Below, in pieces: positions 26,418-37,125 of a stretch of 64,000 nt of DNA (positions are counted from its first letter, which is position 1; the number at the start of each line of letters is the position of its first letter). The translations under genes were made by a program, and so were the position numbers. The stretch lies in NCBI RefSeq assembly GCF_001612615.1, contig NZ_BDAU01000009.1:248001-312000 (forward strand), given 5' to 3'. The notes under the pieces are model-generated. The model searched no databases, was not told the DNA's origin, and saw only the letters and a program-made list of their open reading frames with translations. Source of the DNA: Nocardia amikacinitolerans NBRC 108937. Its GTDB lineage: Bacteria; Actinomycetota; Actinomycetes; Mycobacteriales; Mycobacteriaceae.

Positions 26418-26588
26418 TCAGCCATCGGCCTCAGTGGGGCGTGTTCGATAACCGCCATTCCACCACCGCCGCAGGACCGCTAACTGAGTCTCGGTGAGCG
26501 GTCCCGCGATGCGCTCTTGCACCCGGTCGAGATAGGCAAGCTGTTCATCAGTCCACTGCCGCTCAGGACTACGATTCTTGTCGCCCAT
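26418..26588 (-). CDS. Small protein downstream of rep, unknown function
   Basis: A 56-aa protein, mostly helical and charged: MGDKNRSPERQWTDEQLAYL, then a Trp-rich end VLRRWWNGGYRTR. It starts inside the last 20 bp of the rep gene, so translation is probably coupled. The position between rep and int is where AICEs often carry an excisionase, but I see no clear winged-helix or HTH pattern, so that role is only a possibility. Confidence 0.55.
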   Translation of the reverse strand: MGDKNRSPERQWTDEQLAYLDRVQERIAGPLTETQLAVLRRWWNGGYRTRPTEADG

Positions 26589-28302
26589 CGCACCCGCCGA
26601 CCTCAGTTGCCGAACTCTTCTGCCTTTCCTCACCGGCACCGCGCGCAGTGTCGGGCGGGGCATGGCTAGCGAGCATGGCCCGGTCGTATTCGGCGCGCCA
26701 GGTGATGCGTTCGGCTATGGCGGTCATGAGCAGCTTTGCCCGCGAGGGTGTGCGGGTGCCGGGGGCGATGGTGGCCCAGGTGTAGCGGCGCGGATCGCGG
26801 GCGGGTTTGTCGATGCCGACCGCCGCGAGAGTCCGCCGCACGAACTCCATCCGGTCGGCTTTGTGGTCGCCGAGGGTCTTGCCTGTCCATTGCTCGGAGG
26901 TCAGCACCCGGTTACCTGGCAGGGCGAGGGTTTCCCGTCGATGTGCGCGTGCCTTGCAGACTCCTGGCACGGTTTTGGCGGTGGCGCCCTTGGGGATGAT
27001 GCCGTAGAGCAGCCAGATAGCGCACCGCGGACTACAGGGGGTGCGGCATAGTGCGGCGTGTAGTCGGTCGTAGTGGTCGTGCTGGCGTGCGGTGCGTGCC
27101 TGGAGGACCTCGGTGACGGATTTGGTGAGGTATTTGCACAGGTATCCGATTGCTTCGTTGGCGGCTTTGGTGCCTGCGGCGATGCCTTGGATGTCGATGC
27201 GTGGCCCGAACGCCGCTTTGTGTGCGGGTTCGTCGGTGGGGCCGATGCTGTCTAGGGCGTCTTCCCAGGCGGTCAGTGCCGCTTTGCTGGCGGGATCGAT
27301 GAAGGTTTCCCGGCGCGGGTCCCACACCGGCACCACCGCACCGGGATAGCGCATCTCGCCCACTGGCGGCCACCACACCTGGTGATAGGTGGCCTCGTTC
27401 ACCTTGCGGATCACCTCGCGGGAGATGGCTCCGCGCAGGGCCATGTGGATATGCGGTGCGCCGCGCTTCTGGGGTTCGACCACGGCGAAGTACTGAACGT
27501 TCCAGCCGACCACGCGCCGTAGGTTTTGTATCCAGCGGGAGAACAACCGTGCGCAGGTGATCGCGTCCCATGCCGCACGCTGGTAGTCGTAGCGCTCTGG
27601 GTTGCGGGCGCTGCCGTCGCCGTGGACCTTGCCGTAGCTGGGCATGGTGAGGGTGACGAACATCGAGGAGTAGTGACCGCCGAACCTTCGTCCGATGGTG
27701 CGCTCGGAGACCGGGTTGCGGGGCAGGTTCGGGGCATCCTGACGCCGACGGGTCGAGCGACGCCGTTTCTCTGTTGCCGAACTGTCTTCATCTTCGCTAT
27801 CTCGGCCGGCGGATTCTTCACTGGCCGATGCCGGCGGGTTCCCGCGCATCCCGAGCGCGGTCAGTTGTTGGTCCGCCCAGATGATTTCGGCCTCCAGTTC
27901 GGCGATGTCGGCGGCGTGCAGCTGTTCGCGTGCTTCGTCCAGCAGGGCGAGCAGGTCGGCGCGGTAGCCGATCAAGCCCTCTTGGTCGTAGGTCGGGCGC
28001 GGGCGGGGCTTGGTGGGCTCGCTTGTCAGGTGCCAGCCTTCCCGGCATTGGGCTTGCCGAAGTGCTTTGGCCTTCCGCGCGCATGGCCCGCACTGGGATT
28101 CGCGCGTGGCCCCGCAGGGCACCGGAACGTAGGCCACGCGTCCGGTCACGGTGTCGGTTTGTTCGAGCACGACCGGCCGCACGCACACTCCGTGCCGGTC
28201 GGCTGCGGCTATGGCGATGTCGAGGAACGACGGACCGCGCCCGGCTGGTTGCCCATTCTCATCGGTCATTAGCGGTGCGTCGTCGAAGACAGTGGTTGTC
28301 AT
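26569..28302 (-). CDS. RepSA-like replication initiator
   Basis: A 577-aa initiator of the pSAM2 RepSA / rolling-circle type. Evidence: a Cys cluster near the N-terminus (CGATRESQCGPCARK), an HUH-like metal site APHIHMALRG, and downstream GYLCKYLTK, where Tyr and Lys fit the nicking motif. A later Cys-rich segment reads CRTPCSPRCAIW. The start is ATG 28302 because AGGTGA lies 7 nt upstream. It probably nicks the element's origin during excision and replication before conjugal transfer. It follows tra after ~300 bp, on the same strand. Confidence 0.85.
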   Translation of the reverse strand: MTTTVFDDAPLMTDENGQPAGRGPSFLDIAIAAADRHGVCVRPVVLEQTDTVTGRVAYVPVPCGATRESQCGPCARKAKALRQAQCREGWHLTSEPTKPRPRPTYDQEGLIGYRADLLALLDEAREQLHAADIAELEAEIIWADQQLTALGMRGNPPASASEESAGRDSEDEDSSATEKRRRSTRRRQDAPNLPRNPVSERTIGRRFGGHYSSMFVTLTMPSYGKVHGDGSARNPERYDYQRAAWDAITCARLFSRWIQNLRRVVGWNVQYFAVVEPQKRGAPHIHMALRGAISREVIRKVNEATYHQVWWPPVGEMRYPGAVVPVWDPRRETFIDPASKAALTAWEDALDSIGPTDEPAHKAAFGPRIDIQGIAAGTKAANEAIGYLCKYLTKSVTEVLQARTARQHDHYDRLHAALCRTPCSPRCAIWLLYGIIPKGATAKTVPGVCKARAHRRETLALPGNRVLTSEQWTGKTLGDHKADRMEFVRRTLAAVGIDKPARDPRRYTWATIAPGTRTPSRAKLLMTAIAERITWRAEYDRAMLASHAPPDTARGAGEERQKSSATEVGGCDGRQES

Positions 28303-28600
28303 GAGATCACCTGTCTCGTAGTCCCACACGCGGCACCAGGCGACGACGCCGAGCAAGCGTGGTCGGACCGGTGCTGCGTGAAACGTGAAATGCGAACTAC
28401 CGGAGCAGGTTTCGATGTAGATGTGCCGCCGCCGGTACGACGGTCACGGGCGCTATCCGCGCAGGAATCAGAAGACTGTGAATGCGCTATCCGCGCTGTG
28501 TATATGCCGCTCGCAAAGGGATTTTGCTGCTCACCTGGCGCGGCTATACCAGGCTATCGTCCGTTCTTCGAGGTGATCGTTTCCCCTGGTCGCGGGGCTT

Positions 28601-30055
<1,455 letters not shown>

Positions 30056-30180
30056 GTCTATCAACTCCAACTAGCTTGTCTCGAATGTTGTTGCCCCGCA
30101 GGCGCATACAGCGCCTGCTCCGGGGCGGGTCGGCCCGGGATGTGGAGCCGACCCGCCGAAATCAGGACCGCGAGTCAGGA

Positions 30181-30636
30181 TCAGGCCGGGGTCTTACCCG
30201 CGCCCAATCCACTCGCCGACCGGTTACCGCCACCCGGGGGAGTCGCGTAGCCCGTCGCGCGCACCATGTAGTCCTGGTACTTGAATTCGCCCTGGCCAGC
30301 GATGCGCGGTTGGACGGTGACGCCCACCAGCTCGATCGGCCGCAGGTTCGGGCCGATCTCCGCAGTCGTGGGTACCGGTTCGGTCTCCGACAGCAGCAGA
30401 ACCTCATAGCTCGCACGCCGCGCCCTGCGCACGGCCGGATCGCTCACGGTGATCTTCCACACCAGAGCCCCGGTCAGCTCGTCGCGCTTCTGCGGACCGG
30501 GCCTGTTCGGATCACCGGTGTACACAAGATCAGGGCTCACAGGCCCCATCTGGTACAGCCCGTCCGGGAAGAAGTCCGCGAACTCCACAGCGAATCGAAG
30601 GTTCTTGCGGCTGTCGATCAGTTTGTCCTCGGCCAT
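30181..30636 (-). CDS. Conserved AICE-associated protein of unknown function
   Basis: A 151-aa soluble protein upstream of tra on the same strand (125 bp gap). It starts MAEDKLIDSRKNLRFAVEF and contains LVWKITVSDPAVRRARRASYEVLLL and ELVGVTVQPRIAGQGEFKYQ, a beta-rich pattern. Small proteins of this kind commonly precede Tra/FtsK in actinobacterial elements; no catalytic motif is visible. ATG 30636 has GGGA about 10 nt upstream. The longer in-frame opening to 30915 has no protein-like composition. Confidence 0.65.
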   Translation of the reverse strand: MAEDKLIDSRKNLRFAVEFADFFPDGLYQMGPVSPDLVYTGDPNRPGPQKRDELTGALVWKITVSDPAVRRARRASYEVLLLSETEPVPTTAEIGPNLRPIELVGVTVQPRIAGQGEFKYQDYMVRATGYATPPGGGNRSASGLGAGKTPA

Positions 30637-31747
30637 GATGACCAAATCCCATCTGTGTTGTATCTGGTTGTTGTTTGATGAATCCCGCACCAGGGCGGGG
30701 GAGTTCGGGCAGGGCACCACGCGCCGCACCCACAGGGCACTACCAGCGCGAACAGGTGGATCACGCCCCCCGACCACACCCCGCCACGCCCGCACCACAC
30801 ACGCCCCGACAGCAGCCACACGCAACCGGACCGGATGGATTTCACGCTCCGAGAAGTCACCCCAATGGCGTGAATGGACTACTCTGGACATGGCAGAGAC
30901 CTCGTTTCTGCACACGAATGAAAGAGGGACTCCAAACGGGCGGGCCGTGAACCCATATGCCCATCGGAGTTGGTTTCGTTCAGGCTGTCCCCTCGTTGGC
31001 GCGGGGGGACAGCCGCGAAAACTCGTCAGCTCTCAGCCGAAGTGAATCATTCGATAACTTGCCTCCAATCTTCCTCATCCATCTTGACATCAATCGCTCT
31101 CTCGTGCCGCAACCCAATGGTCCGATTTATCGGACACTCCGCCAGGCCGATCCACACACCAGGTGTGGAAGGCGACGGATCGCACCCGCTATGAGGCATG
31201 CGCCACCTGGCAATTCGCAGCAGCGAACCCGTGATCACGTACCGCGACTCACTCAGCGATACGGAAGCAACTACACCAGTGCGGGCCAGGAGCGCCATAC
31301 GGCCGCATCGACCAACTCGCACGCGACAGACAGACGCAACGCGCACATCCTTCCTCTGCTACCCGGCCCGTCGAGTCCTCTGTCCCTGCCTCCATCATCC
31401 CGCCGAACGCCACACGGTCAAGAAAAACCGCGAAATATTGACTGGGCCTAAAGCACATTTTTTGATAGCGGATAGCAATAGCGCGTCTAAAAAGTGTGTC
31501 ACGCTTGACATATGCAAAAGAAAGCTCTCAATTTGTTAAAATGAGGGCTTTCGTCAACTTTCGATCACTGAGGCCGCCGGGCCGGAAAGCAGGCCGCCCC
31601 GGCTCTGGACAGAGTGTCCAAACCGCGAACCCTGTGTCAGCAGGCGAAACGCCGTTGGACAGCGCGCCCATCTGGACAACTTCACTCACAAAGCCAACTC
31701 CCGCGCCGCATCGGAATCGTCACGCGCTGCAGCGCGGCTTGCGCGAG
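30637..31747. other. Large non-coding interval of the element
   Basis: About 1.1 kb between the leftward transfer genes and the 3' end of the leftward regulator. The left part is GC-rich, the right part (31430-31560) markedly AT-rich with a hairpin. Short open frames exist (for example minus strand 31047-31346) but lack ribosome sites. The transfer origin or replication origin could lie here; no iterons were recognised. Confidence 0.4.
31520..31552. other. AT-rich hairpin in the element's intergenic region
   Basis: Arms 31520-31530 (gaaagctctca) and 31542-31552 (tgagggctttc) pair over 11 bp with one mismatch that is a G-U pair in RNA; the loop is 11 nt. A TTGACA sits 10 bp to the left (31505-31510). 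It could be an operator, origin or structured RNA. Confidence 0.4.
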
Positions 31748-33100
31748 TCAGGCAGCGAGCAGTGTCCGTGCTCGCTCACTGAAGTCGGCGACGAGTGGAT
31801 GCGGACCGAATCTCATCATCTGTCGCTGTACGTCGCGGACCGCTTCAACGGAGCGCGATGACTTGACCTTGCTGGAGAGGTCCAGCGTCCGCACTGCGGC
31901 GGCGTGGGCGGATTCCAGGTCGCGGTTTTGGAGGTGGGTAACTGCCAGAGCAGCATGAGATAGCGCGCCTCGCCGTGCCCGGTTCTGTCGACGGGCGTAG
32001 GCGATCGAACGACGTGCGTGTGGTTCCGCTGCTGCTGGCTGTCCGAGGTCGCGAAATGCGTTGGCCCACTCGCCGCAGATGTACGCCTCATCGATGAACC
32101 GTGCCCATTCCGGTTCACGATCGGGCTCGATGCGGGCAAAGGCGTGCTCAGCAGCATTGACCGCATGAGCGGTGCCAACCTTGTCGCCGACGGCCGCCAG
32201 CGAACGCGCTTCAAGGGTCCACAGGTCCGCGAGGCAGGCGGGTGCGTTCACTTTCGAAAGACCTTGTCGGCCTGCTTGTGCAAGACGTCGACCCTCCTCG
32301 GGGTGTCCGAGAAGGGTTGCCTGGTCGGCCATTCCAGCGAGCACGTGAGCGCCCAGCGCCGGATCTCTCGACTCCTCGGCCAGCCGAAGCGCCTGGATCA
32401 GGTAGCGCTGTGCTGTCCCGTGCTCGCCGTTGTCGAAAGCCATCCAACCGAGAAGATATGTCTGCTCGGCCGCCGCGCCGCACAGTGCCAGCCGGACGTC
32501 TTCGGCGTGGGACCGCCGTAACAGCGGATACACATGCTCGTTCATGTACGCCGCGAGTACTAGGCGCCCCGATCCGCCGCCCTGGAAGATATCCACCTCC
32601 TGGAACGTGGTGAACATGTTCTTCACGGCGGTCACATCTTCGAGCCGGACCCGCTGCCCATCTTCCGGCAATTGGTCGAGGGTACTGAGCAGCCAATCCC
32701 GGGATGGCCCGATGGCCGCGACGGCAGCGAACGACGCGGTGGTCAGGAACTTCCTACGATCCACGTCTGCCCTTCCAAGGTCGGCAACTGCTTCGATTGT
32801 CTCAGGCCACGATGCGCTGTAGGTGAGGGAGCGGTCCAGCGTCGGGGCATCGCCTAAACCGAGGTCGTAGGTTGTGACGCGACGCCCGAACCTAGCGGAG
32901 AACAGATCGGCCAGTATCGCTGGGACTGGATGCCGGGGACGTTCTCCCTCATCGACCCAACGCCGGACACTCGATGCGTCCGGTCTGATATGGGGTTCCC
33001 CCCATTCGATCGCGAGGGAGCGCACGCGGCGTGCCAGTTCGCCACGGCTCCACCCTGAACGGGCGAGCCACTCGGAAAGGTGCATGTTCGGACTGTTCAT
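31748..33100 (-). CDS. HTH-TPR transcriptional regulator (element regulator)
   Basis: A 450-aa protein of a type common in Streptomyces and Nocardia. The N-terminal HTH region reads SEWLARSGWSRGELARRVRSL then SSVRRWVDEGERP. A linker with DRRKFLTTASFAAVAAIG follows; it looks Tat-like but is internal and typical of this regulator group. The remainder consists of TPR-like helical pairs (EQTYLLGWMAFDNGEHGTAQ, AHVLAGMADQATLLGHPEEG, DLWTLEARSLAAVGD). TPR regulators often respond to a peptide or other cell signal; here it may control excision or transfer. ATG 33100 or 33112 are both possible. It diverges from the rightward gene set at 33313. Confidence 0.78.
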   Translation of the reverse strand: MNSPNMHLSEWLARSGWSRGELARRVRSLAIEWGEPHIRPDASSVRRWVDEGERPRHPVPAILADLFSARFGRRVTTYDLGLGDAPTLDRSLTYSASWPETIEAVADLGRADVDRRKFLTTASFAAVAAIGPSRDWLLSTLDQLPEDGQRVRLEDVTAVKNMFTTFQEVDIFQGGGSGRLVLAAYMNEHVYPLLRRSHAEDVRLALCGAAAEQTYLLGWMAFDNGEHGTAQRYLIQALRLAEESRDPALGAHVLAGMADQATLLGHPEEGRRLAQAGRQGLSKVNAPACLADLWTLEARSLAAVGDKVGTAHAVNAAEHAFARIEPDREPEWARFIDEAYICGEWANAFRDLGQPAAAEPHARRSIAYARRQNRARRGALSHAALAVTHLQNRDLESAHAAAVRTLDLSSKVKSSRSVEAVRDVQRQMMRFGPHPLVADFSERARTLLAA

Positions 33101-33312
33101 CACACCCGCCATTTGGTCACCGGCAGCGGTACATCCACCACCTTTCAACACCCGCAACGACCTTACTCCCAGGGGTTTCGGGGTGTGTGCTGAATTGTGC
33201 GTCCGGCTGGGGGCTTCGCCCAATCCCTCATCGGCTCCCGTCCCTGGTCTTGCGGATACGTCCAGGGGGCCGGGCGCATCCAAGCCACTCTGATACGAGC
33301 AGGGGACTAGGG

Positions 33313-33786
33313 ATGGACGAAGTTGGTTTCGGGGACACGCCAGCGTCCCGGTGCACCTACTATCGGCGGGTGTGCAATCTGCCTGCGGTGGTGGACCCTC
33401 ACACGGGCCGTATCGGTTTCACCGCGGGCATGGTGTGGGCAGTCGCGATGCCTTCGGAGTTGGGGCAGATGGTGAAGGTCCACCTCGAGCGCCACAAACA
33501 AGGTGGTGGGCCGATCGTGACCCATCCGCGCTCGCACACGTGGACCTTCTTGGTTCGCTCGGATATTCCGGCCACGATGATCGCTGCCGAGGCGGCGTTG
33601 TTCCGTGCTCGGCGGATCACGATCTTGGGTAACGGTGATCATGTAGCGCTACCGTCCCCGGCCGATCAGGGCTCGGAGCATCGGGTATGGAACACCGCCG
33701 CGCACTCGGTGTTTCGGCCCTCCGGGCGTGCGGTGCTGTATGCGGTGCACGCCTGCTTGGCCCCAGCCCGTCAGGTCGCGCTGTGA
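33313..33786 (+). CDS. Element protein of unknown function, first gene of a small-gene operon
   Basis: A 157-aa soluble protein: RCTYYRRVCNLPAVVDPHTG, then GMVWAVAMPSELGQMVKVHL and HPRSHTWTFLVRSDIP. No known active site is seen. Start ATG 33313 has AGGGGACTAGGG just upstream. It begins a rightward set of overlapping genes (33313-34695) that diverges from the HTH-TPR regulator, so it is probably the regulator's target operon. Confidence 0.65.
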   Translation: MDEVGFGDTPASRCTYYRRVCNLPAVVDPHTGRIGFTAGMVWAVAMPSELGQMVKVHLERHKQGGGPIVTHPRSHTWTFLVRSDIPATMIAAEAALFRARRITILGNGDHVALPSPADQGSEHRVWNTAAHSVFRPSGRAVLYAVHACLAPARQVAL

Positions 33787-34013
33787 GCACCGCCGCGCCG
33801 CCCCCGGACGGGTCGCCGTTGCCTACCGAACCCGATGTGCACCTGAGTGTGTTTCTGCACGGGCAGCGCATGGATTTCGTCGCCTGCCTGACCGCTGCGT
33901 TGATCTTCGTCCAGGAGCACCAGGCCCGCCACTACGTCGACGCGGTGACCGTCGACCTGGACAAGCGCGCGTTCCCGCGCCTCCCAAACGAACGCCTCTA
34001 CCTCGAGAGGTAG
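33783..34013 (+). CDS. Small element protein of unknown function
   Basis: A 76-aa protein starting at GTG 33783, which overlaps the previous stop by 4 nt (GTGA), so translation is coupled. It contains VHLSVFLHGQRMDFVACLTA and VDAVTVDLDKRAFPRLPNER. No family recognised. Confidence 0.6.
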   Translation: MSTAAPPPDGSPLPTEPDVHLSVFLHGQRMDFVACLTAALIFVQEHQARHYVDAVTVDLDKRAFPRLPNERLYLER

Positions 34014-34018
34014 CACCC

Positions 34019-34381
34019 GTGACCAACCGCACCAGTCAACAGACTCGCTCCGAGCGCGAAATGCACAGTGACACAGCATATTTGCAATGGAGTAGGGACG
34101 CCTTCAGCCACGCCCAAGTCACCGCGCTGACCGCACTGGCCGAAGCGGGGCGGGCGTGTTCGGCGCGAGAGCTGGCAGGCGGACATCACATCGGCCCGAT
34201 CGCCCTGACTCTGCAATGGCTGGTCACCAAGGGCCACGTCCGCACCGAGGTCCGCCGACCGCCAGGTGCCGAACGCCCGGAGCCGGTCTATGAACTGACC
34301 GACGAGGGCCGCGCCACCTATCAGCGCCTCACCACCCGCCCACCGGCAGACCGGCCGCAGGCGCCCGAACCAAGGAAGTGA
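34019..34381 (+). CDS. Small winged-helix (MarR-like) DNA-binding protein
   Basis: A 120-aa protein. The core ALTALAEAGRACSARELAGG, HIGPIALTLQWLVTKGHVRTE and PVYELTDEGRATYQRL has the helix-turn-helix-wing pattern of MarR/PadR-like regulators. Start GTG 34019, 5 bp after the previous gene; ATG at MHSDTAYLQW is an alternative. A control function within the element is likely. Confidence 0.65.
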   Translation: MTNRTSQQTRSEREMHSDTAYLQWSRDAFSHAQVTALTALAEAGRACSARELAGGHHIGPIALTLQWLVTKGHVRTEVRRPPGAERPEPVYELTDEGRATYQRLTTRPPADRPQAPEPRK

Positions 34382-34695
34382 ATCGCTTGCCCATCAACGC
34401 AATCGGCCTGCTCAACCGCAGCGTCAGCGACTCCTGGTTACGAGACGAGCGAGCGATCATCGACCTCAGCCACGCACGGGGGTATCGGCTGGCGCACACG
34501 GTGACCATCGACGCCGACACCTACATGCCAACCACGTTGATCGTGTGGACCGCACACCAGCACTCCGCGACCGTCGTCGTAACCCCAAGCGTGGAGCACT
34601 TCCCGAGCACCGGCATCCAAAATGCGGTCACCCTGGCCTGTGCCCTGGTGACACCCACTTGCACCATCCCCGCACTAGAAACCCCCACGCTATGA
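34378..34695 (+). CDS. Element protein of unknown function
   Basis: A 105-aa protein that begins at GTG 34378, overlapping the previous stop by 4 nt. It contains LRDERAIIDLSHARGYRLAH and DTYMPTTLIVWTAHQHSATV, which fits a small alpha/beta fold. No motif recognised. It ends in an ATGA (34692-34695) that could couple to the next frame. Confidence 0.6.
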   Translation: MNRLPINAIGLLNRSVSDSWLRDERAIIDLSHARGYRLAHTVTIDADTYMPTTLIVWTAHQHSATVVVTPSVEHFPSTGIQNAVTLACALVTPTCTIPALETPTL

Positions 34696-34853
34696 GGCTC
34701 GCCGACGAGAGTGCCAAACGCTGGGTAGGTCGGCTTGTGTTGCGCGCCGCCGCAGCGCTGCCGCCCCTACCCTCTATACGGCCCTTCGTGGAGCCTGGTG
34801 TTTGGCGGCACTGGCATGGGCGGCAATCGAATACACAGCGAAGGAGGAACGGC

Positions 34854-35384
34854 ATGGGCGAGGAGCAGTTGGACCTCGGGTTCGAAGTCGAGCAGACCGC
34901 CTGGGGGAAGTGGGTCGCCCCCGACCGGCGGAAGGCCCAGGCGCGGAAGTTCATGGACTACGCAGGAATACGGCAGATTCCGTCCGAGCCGTGGCCAGAA
35001 GGCTCACCGGAGGTGAAGCGGCTCGACCCGATCGTTGCGGAGCTGTTCCCGGACATGGAAACGGCGATGGCTCCCGAGAACGCCGACATGGTCGACGCCT
35101 TCATCTGCTTCGTCGGCGAGTTGTTCATCAAGTTCGCGGGCGCGGAGTGGATCGAATTCACATGGCTCGGTCGCGAACACACTTTCTATGACCACGTGAA
35201 TCCGGCGTTGAGATACGACACCTTGGACGAGGACGAGGACACCGCGTGGGCGCTCATCAAAGACATGATCAACTATCACCCCGAAGTCTATGACGGCATG
35301 TTCTCCTGCATGGCTGCGACGTTGCGTGAATACACCGAATATCACGAAGAGAAGCGTCGCGAGGAAGCCGCGTCCGGCGCGTAA
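34854..35384 (+). CDS. Acidic protein preceding a nuclease gene (possible immunity protein)
   Basis: A 176-aa strongly acidic protein: MGEEQLDLGFEVEQTAWGKW, then MDYAGIRQIPSEPWPEGSPE, FICFVGELFIKFAGAEWIEF and YDTLDEDEDTAWALIKDMIN. ATG 34854 has a near-perfect AAGGAGGAA. The same frame is open from ATG 34692, which overlaps the previous gene's stop, but that 54-codon extension reads as Arg-rich non-protein sequence. Acidic single-domain proteins next to nuclease genes are often immunity proteins; the role here is inference from order and charge. The family is not recognised. Confidence 0.6.
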   Translation: MGEEQLDLGFEVEQTAWGKWVAPDRRKAQARKFMDYAGIRQIPSEPWPEGSPEVKRLDPIVAELFPDMETAMAPENADMVDAFICFVGELFIKFAGAEWIEFTWLGREHTFYDHVNPALRYDTLDEDEDTAWALIKDMINYHPEVYDGMFSCMAATLREYTEYHEEKRREEAASGA

Positions 35385-35442
35385 CTAGTACGCCTCTCGC
35401 ACATAATCACACCGTTCCACGCTTTGGGGGGTGGGCGAAGCC

Positions 35443-36600
35443 ATGCCAGATGGCTACGACAGAGACCGCGAAAAGGTCGAAAACAACATACGTGGGCGGG
35501 TTTTCGAGAACGGGTGTGATCGGTTCTTCCGCGACCGCGAGAATGGGTATGCCAAACAATCGCGCGGGTACGAGTCCGGCGGCCAAAAAATTGCGTTCGA
35601 CAAAGAAAAGGGCGAACGAGAGCGCGCTTCTACCATCGAAGAAAAATCTGGCCGGATGGAAGGACGCAAAGACAGGAAGCAACTAGAGGTCGTACGAGAC
35701 CTTCTCGCCAGGGAGGAAATCGAACACCACACACTTCGCTCCGTCGAAGGCGAATTCATAGCGAAAGACGTGCAAAAGCTCATCGACGGACTGAAGCGCG
35801 ACTTCCCGGATCGGTTCACGCATCAGGTCATCTCGCGAAGTGATGCCCAGAGGATTTGGGCGCTGGGGCTGCAACTGGAACGCGGTCAGCAGCTCGAGTT
35901 GCCCGGTGTCGGCGAGAAGGCCCGAGAGCAGCGAGCGAGGCAGAATGCCCAAGCCAAAGAGCGCGAGTCACGCGGCCCCGCCAAACAGGTGCAGGCCCGC
36001 GACAAGCAGCCACCCGCCCGCACCCCACAGCAGGTGCTCGCCGACAAGAAGCAAGCTCTTGCCAAGGAGGTAGCCGAGCAGACACGACGCTTGGCCGAAG
36101 CCCAGGAGCGCGGCAATCCGATACCGGCCAAGGATCTACGCAAGACCCACAACAACCTGTTCCAGCAGCTGCACATCATCCGCGAGACGGAGAACGCGCA
36201 AACCCGCCAAGCGCTGGAATCCGCGGGCTTGACCCGCGACCAGATACAACAGATTGATCCGATCTTGCGCGCAAATCGCGAAGCGACACGCGCCGACACC
36301 GTGCGGGGCATCGAAACCATCGGAGCCACCGCCCGCGAGGCCGAACGCGTCGCCGAGCAACGCGCCAAAGAAGCCGCCAACCGCGAACAGACCCGGGAAC
36401 GAAACCACGCCCTCGGACTGACACCGGAAGTCACCCACGTCCTCAACCTCAGCGGCCCCCAACCGATCCCTGACCCCGATCGCACCACCATCACACCCGC
36501 CGACCTCGCACGCCGCGAACGCAGCGCACGCGACGCCCGCGAACGCGACGAACGCGCACGCCAAGAACGAATACACGGCCGCAACCCCGGCACCACCTGA
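35443..36600 (+). CDS. PD-(D/E)XK-like nuclease with a long charged tail (possible toxin)
   Basis: A 385-aa protein. The first ~150 residues read GYAKQSRGYESGGQKIAFDK, then STIEEKSGRMEGRKDRKQ and REEIEHHTLRSVEGEF. The Asp in AFDK and the Glu-x-Lys in IEEKSGR have the spacing of a PD-(D/E)XK nuclease core. The rest is a highly charged, largely helical tail rich in Arg/Glu/Gln (AEAQERGNPIPAKDLRKTHN) with a final basic stretch. Start ATG 35443, or GTG 35431. It lies 58 bp after the acidic gene on the same strand. No secretion signal is seen, so an intracellular defence or maintenance role is as likely as an exported toxin. Confidence 0.6.
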   Translation: MPDGYDRDREKVENNIRGRVFENGCDRFFRDRENGYAKQSRGYESGGQKIAFDKEKGERERASTIEEKSGRMEGRKDRKQLEVVRDLLAREEIEHHTLRSVEGEFIAKDVQKLIDGLKRDFPDRFTHQVISRSDAQRIWALGLQLERGQQLELPGVGEKAREQRARQNAQAKERESRGPAKQVQARDKQPPARTPQQVLADKKQALAKEVAEQTRRLAEAQERGNPIPAKDLRKTHNNLFQQLHIIRETENAQTRQALESAGLTRDQIQQIDPILRANREATRADTVRGIETIGATAREAERVAEQRAKEAANREQTRERNHALGLTPEVTHVLNLSGPQPIPDPDRTTITPADLARRERSARDARERDERARQERIHGRNPGTT

Positions 36601-37125
36601 CCGTCAGAAGGCCGAGCGACTGCGCGGAGGCTGGTCATGCCGGATTCGGCCACCGCCTCACTGGTTCCCGGGTCCCAGGGTTGGGCCGTTCCGTCGCGTC
36701 ACGTGAAGCAAGGCAATCAATGGTCTGATTCGCGAAATGTCCTGTGCCGCAGGCTTGAAGGCTCTGTTGGGAGAGAGTGAGGGAAGTTGGGAACCCCCGG
36801 GAATCAGTAGGAAAAGAAGGGAAGGATAACCGGTAACCCAACAGATCAGAACTTGCCGAATTTCTCTCTACAGAGTCAAGAGCGGCGCGCTACGCGCGCC
36901 GCCCAGGGTTGCCCCGCCCTCCGCTCCGCTCCGGTCGGCGCACCCTGGCCCGGGCTCAGGAGGACAAACCGAACCACCACGCTCACCTCGCAGCGCGACC
37001 GGCGGAAACCGGTACTCTCCGCAACAATCACGGTCTTCAGACGCAAGGTGCTGCCGCACCCCTCCGGGGCTTGCCACCCACTTCATCAGTGATTTTCATG
37101 CACCGTGAAAAGCGGCCCGACACGC
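36601..37125. other. Intergenic region between convergent cargo modules
   Basis: About 525 bp between the nuclease gene and the end of the leftward ATPase gene. It contains a strong hairpin (36882-36902) and GC-rich patches, but no supported gene. Confidence 0.45.
36882..36902. terminator. GC hairpin, possible bidirectional terminator
   Basis: A 9-bp perfect stem (GCGGCGCGC/GCGCGCCGC) with a 3-nt loop, between the convergent nuclease and ABC-3C ATPase genes. Confidence 0.45.

Noticed and set aside
31047-31346. 99-codon leftward frame in the element's intergenic region
   Set aside because: The C-terminal end (KMDEEDWRQVIE) looks protein-like, but there is no ribosome site or recognised family, and composition of the rest is not convincing.
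36853-37092. 79-codon frame between the nuclease gene and the ABC-3C cassette
   Set aside because: It spans a strong hairpin, has no ribosome site and no protein-like pattern.
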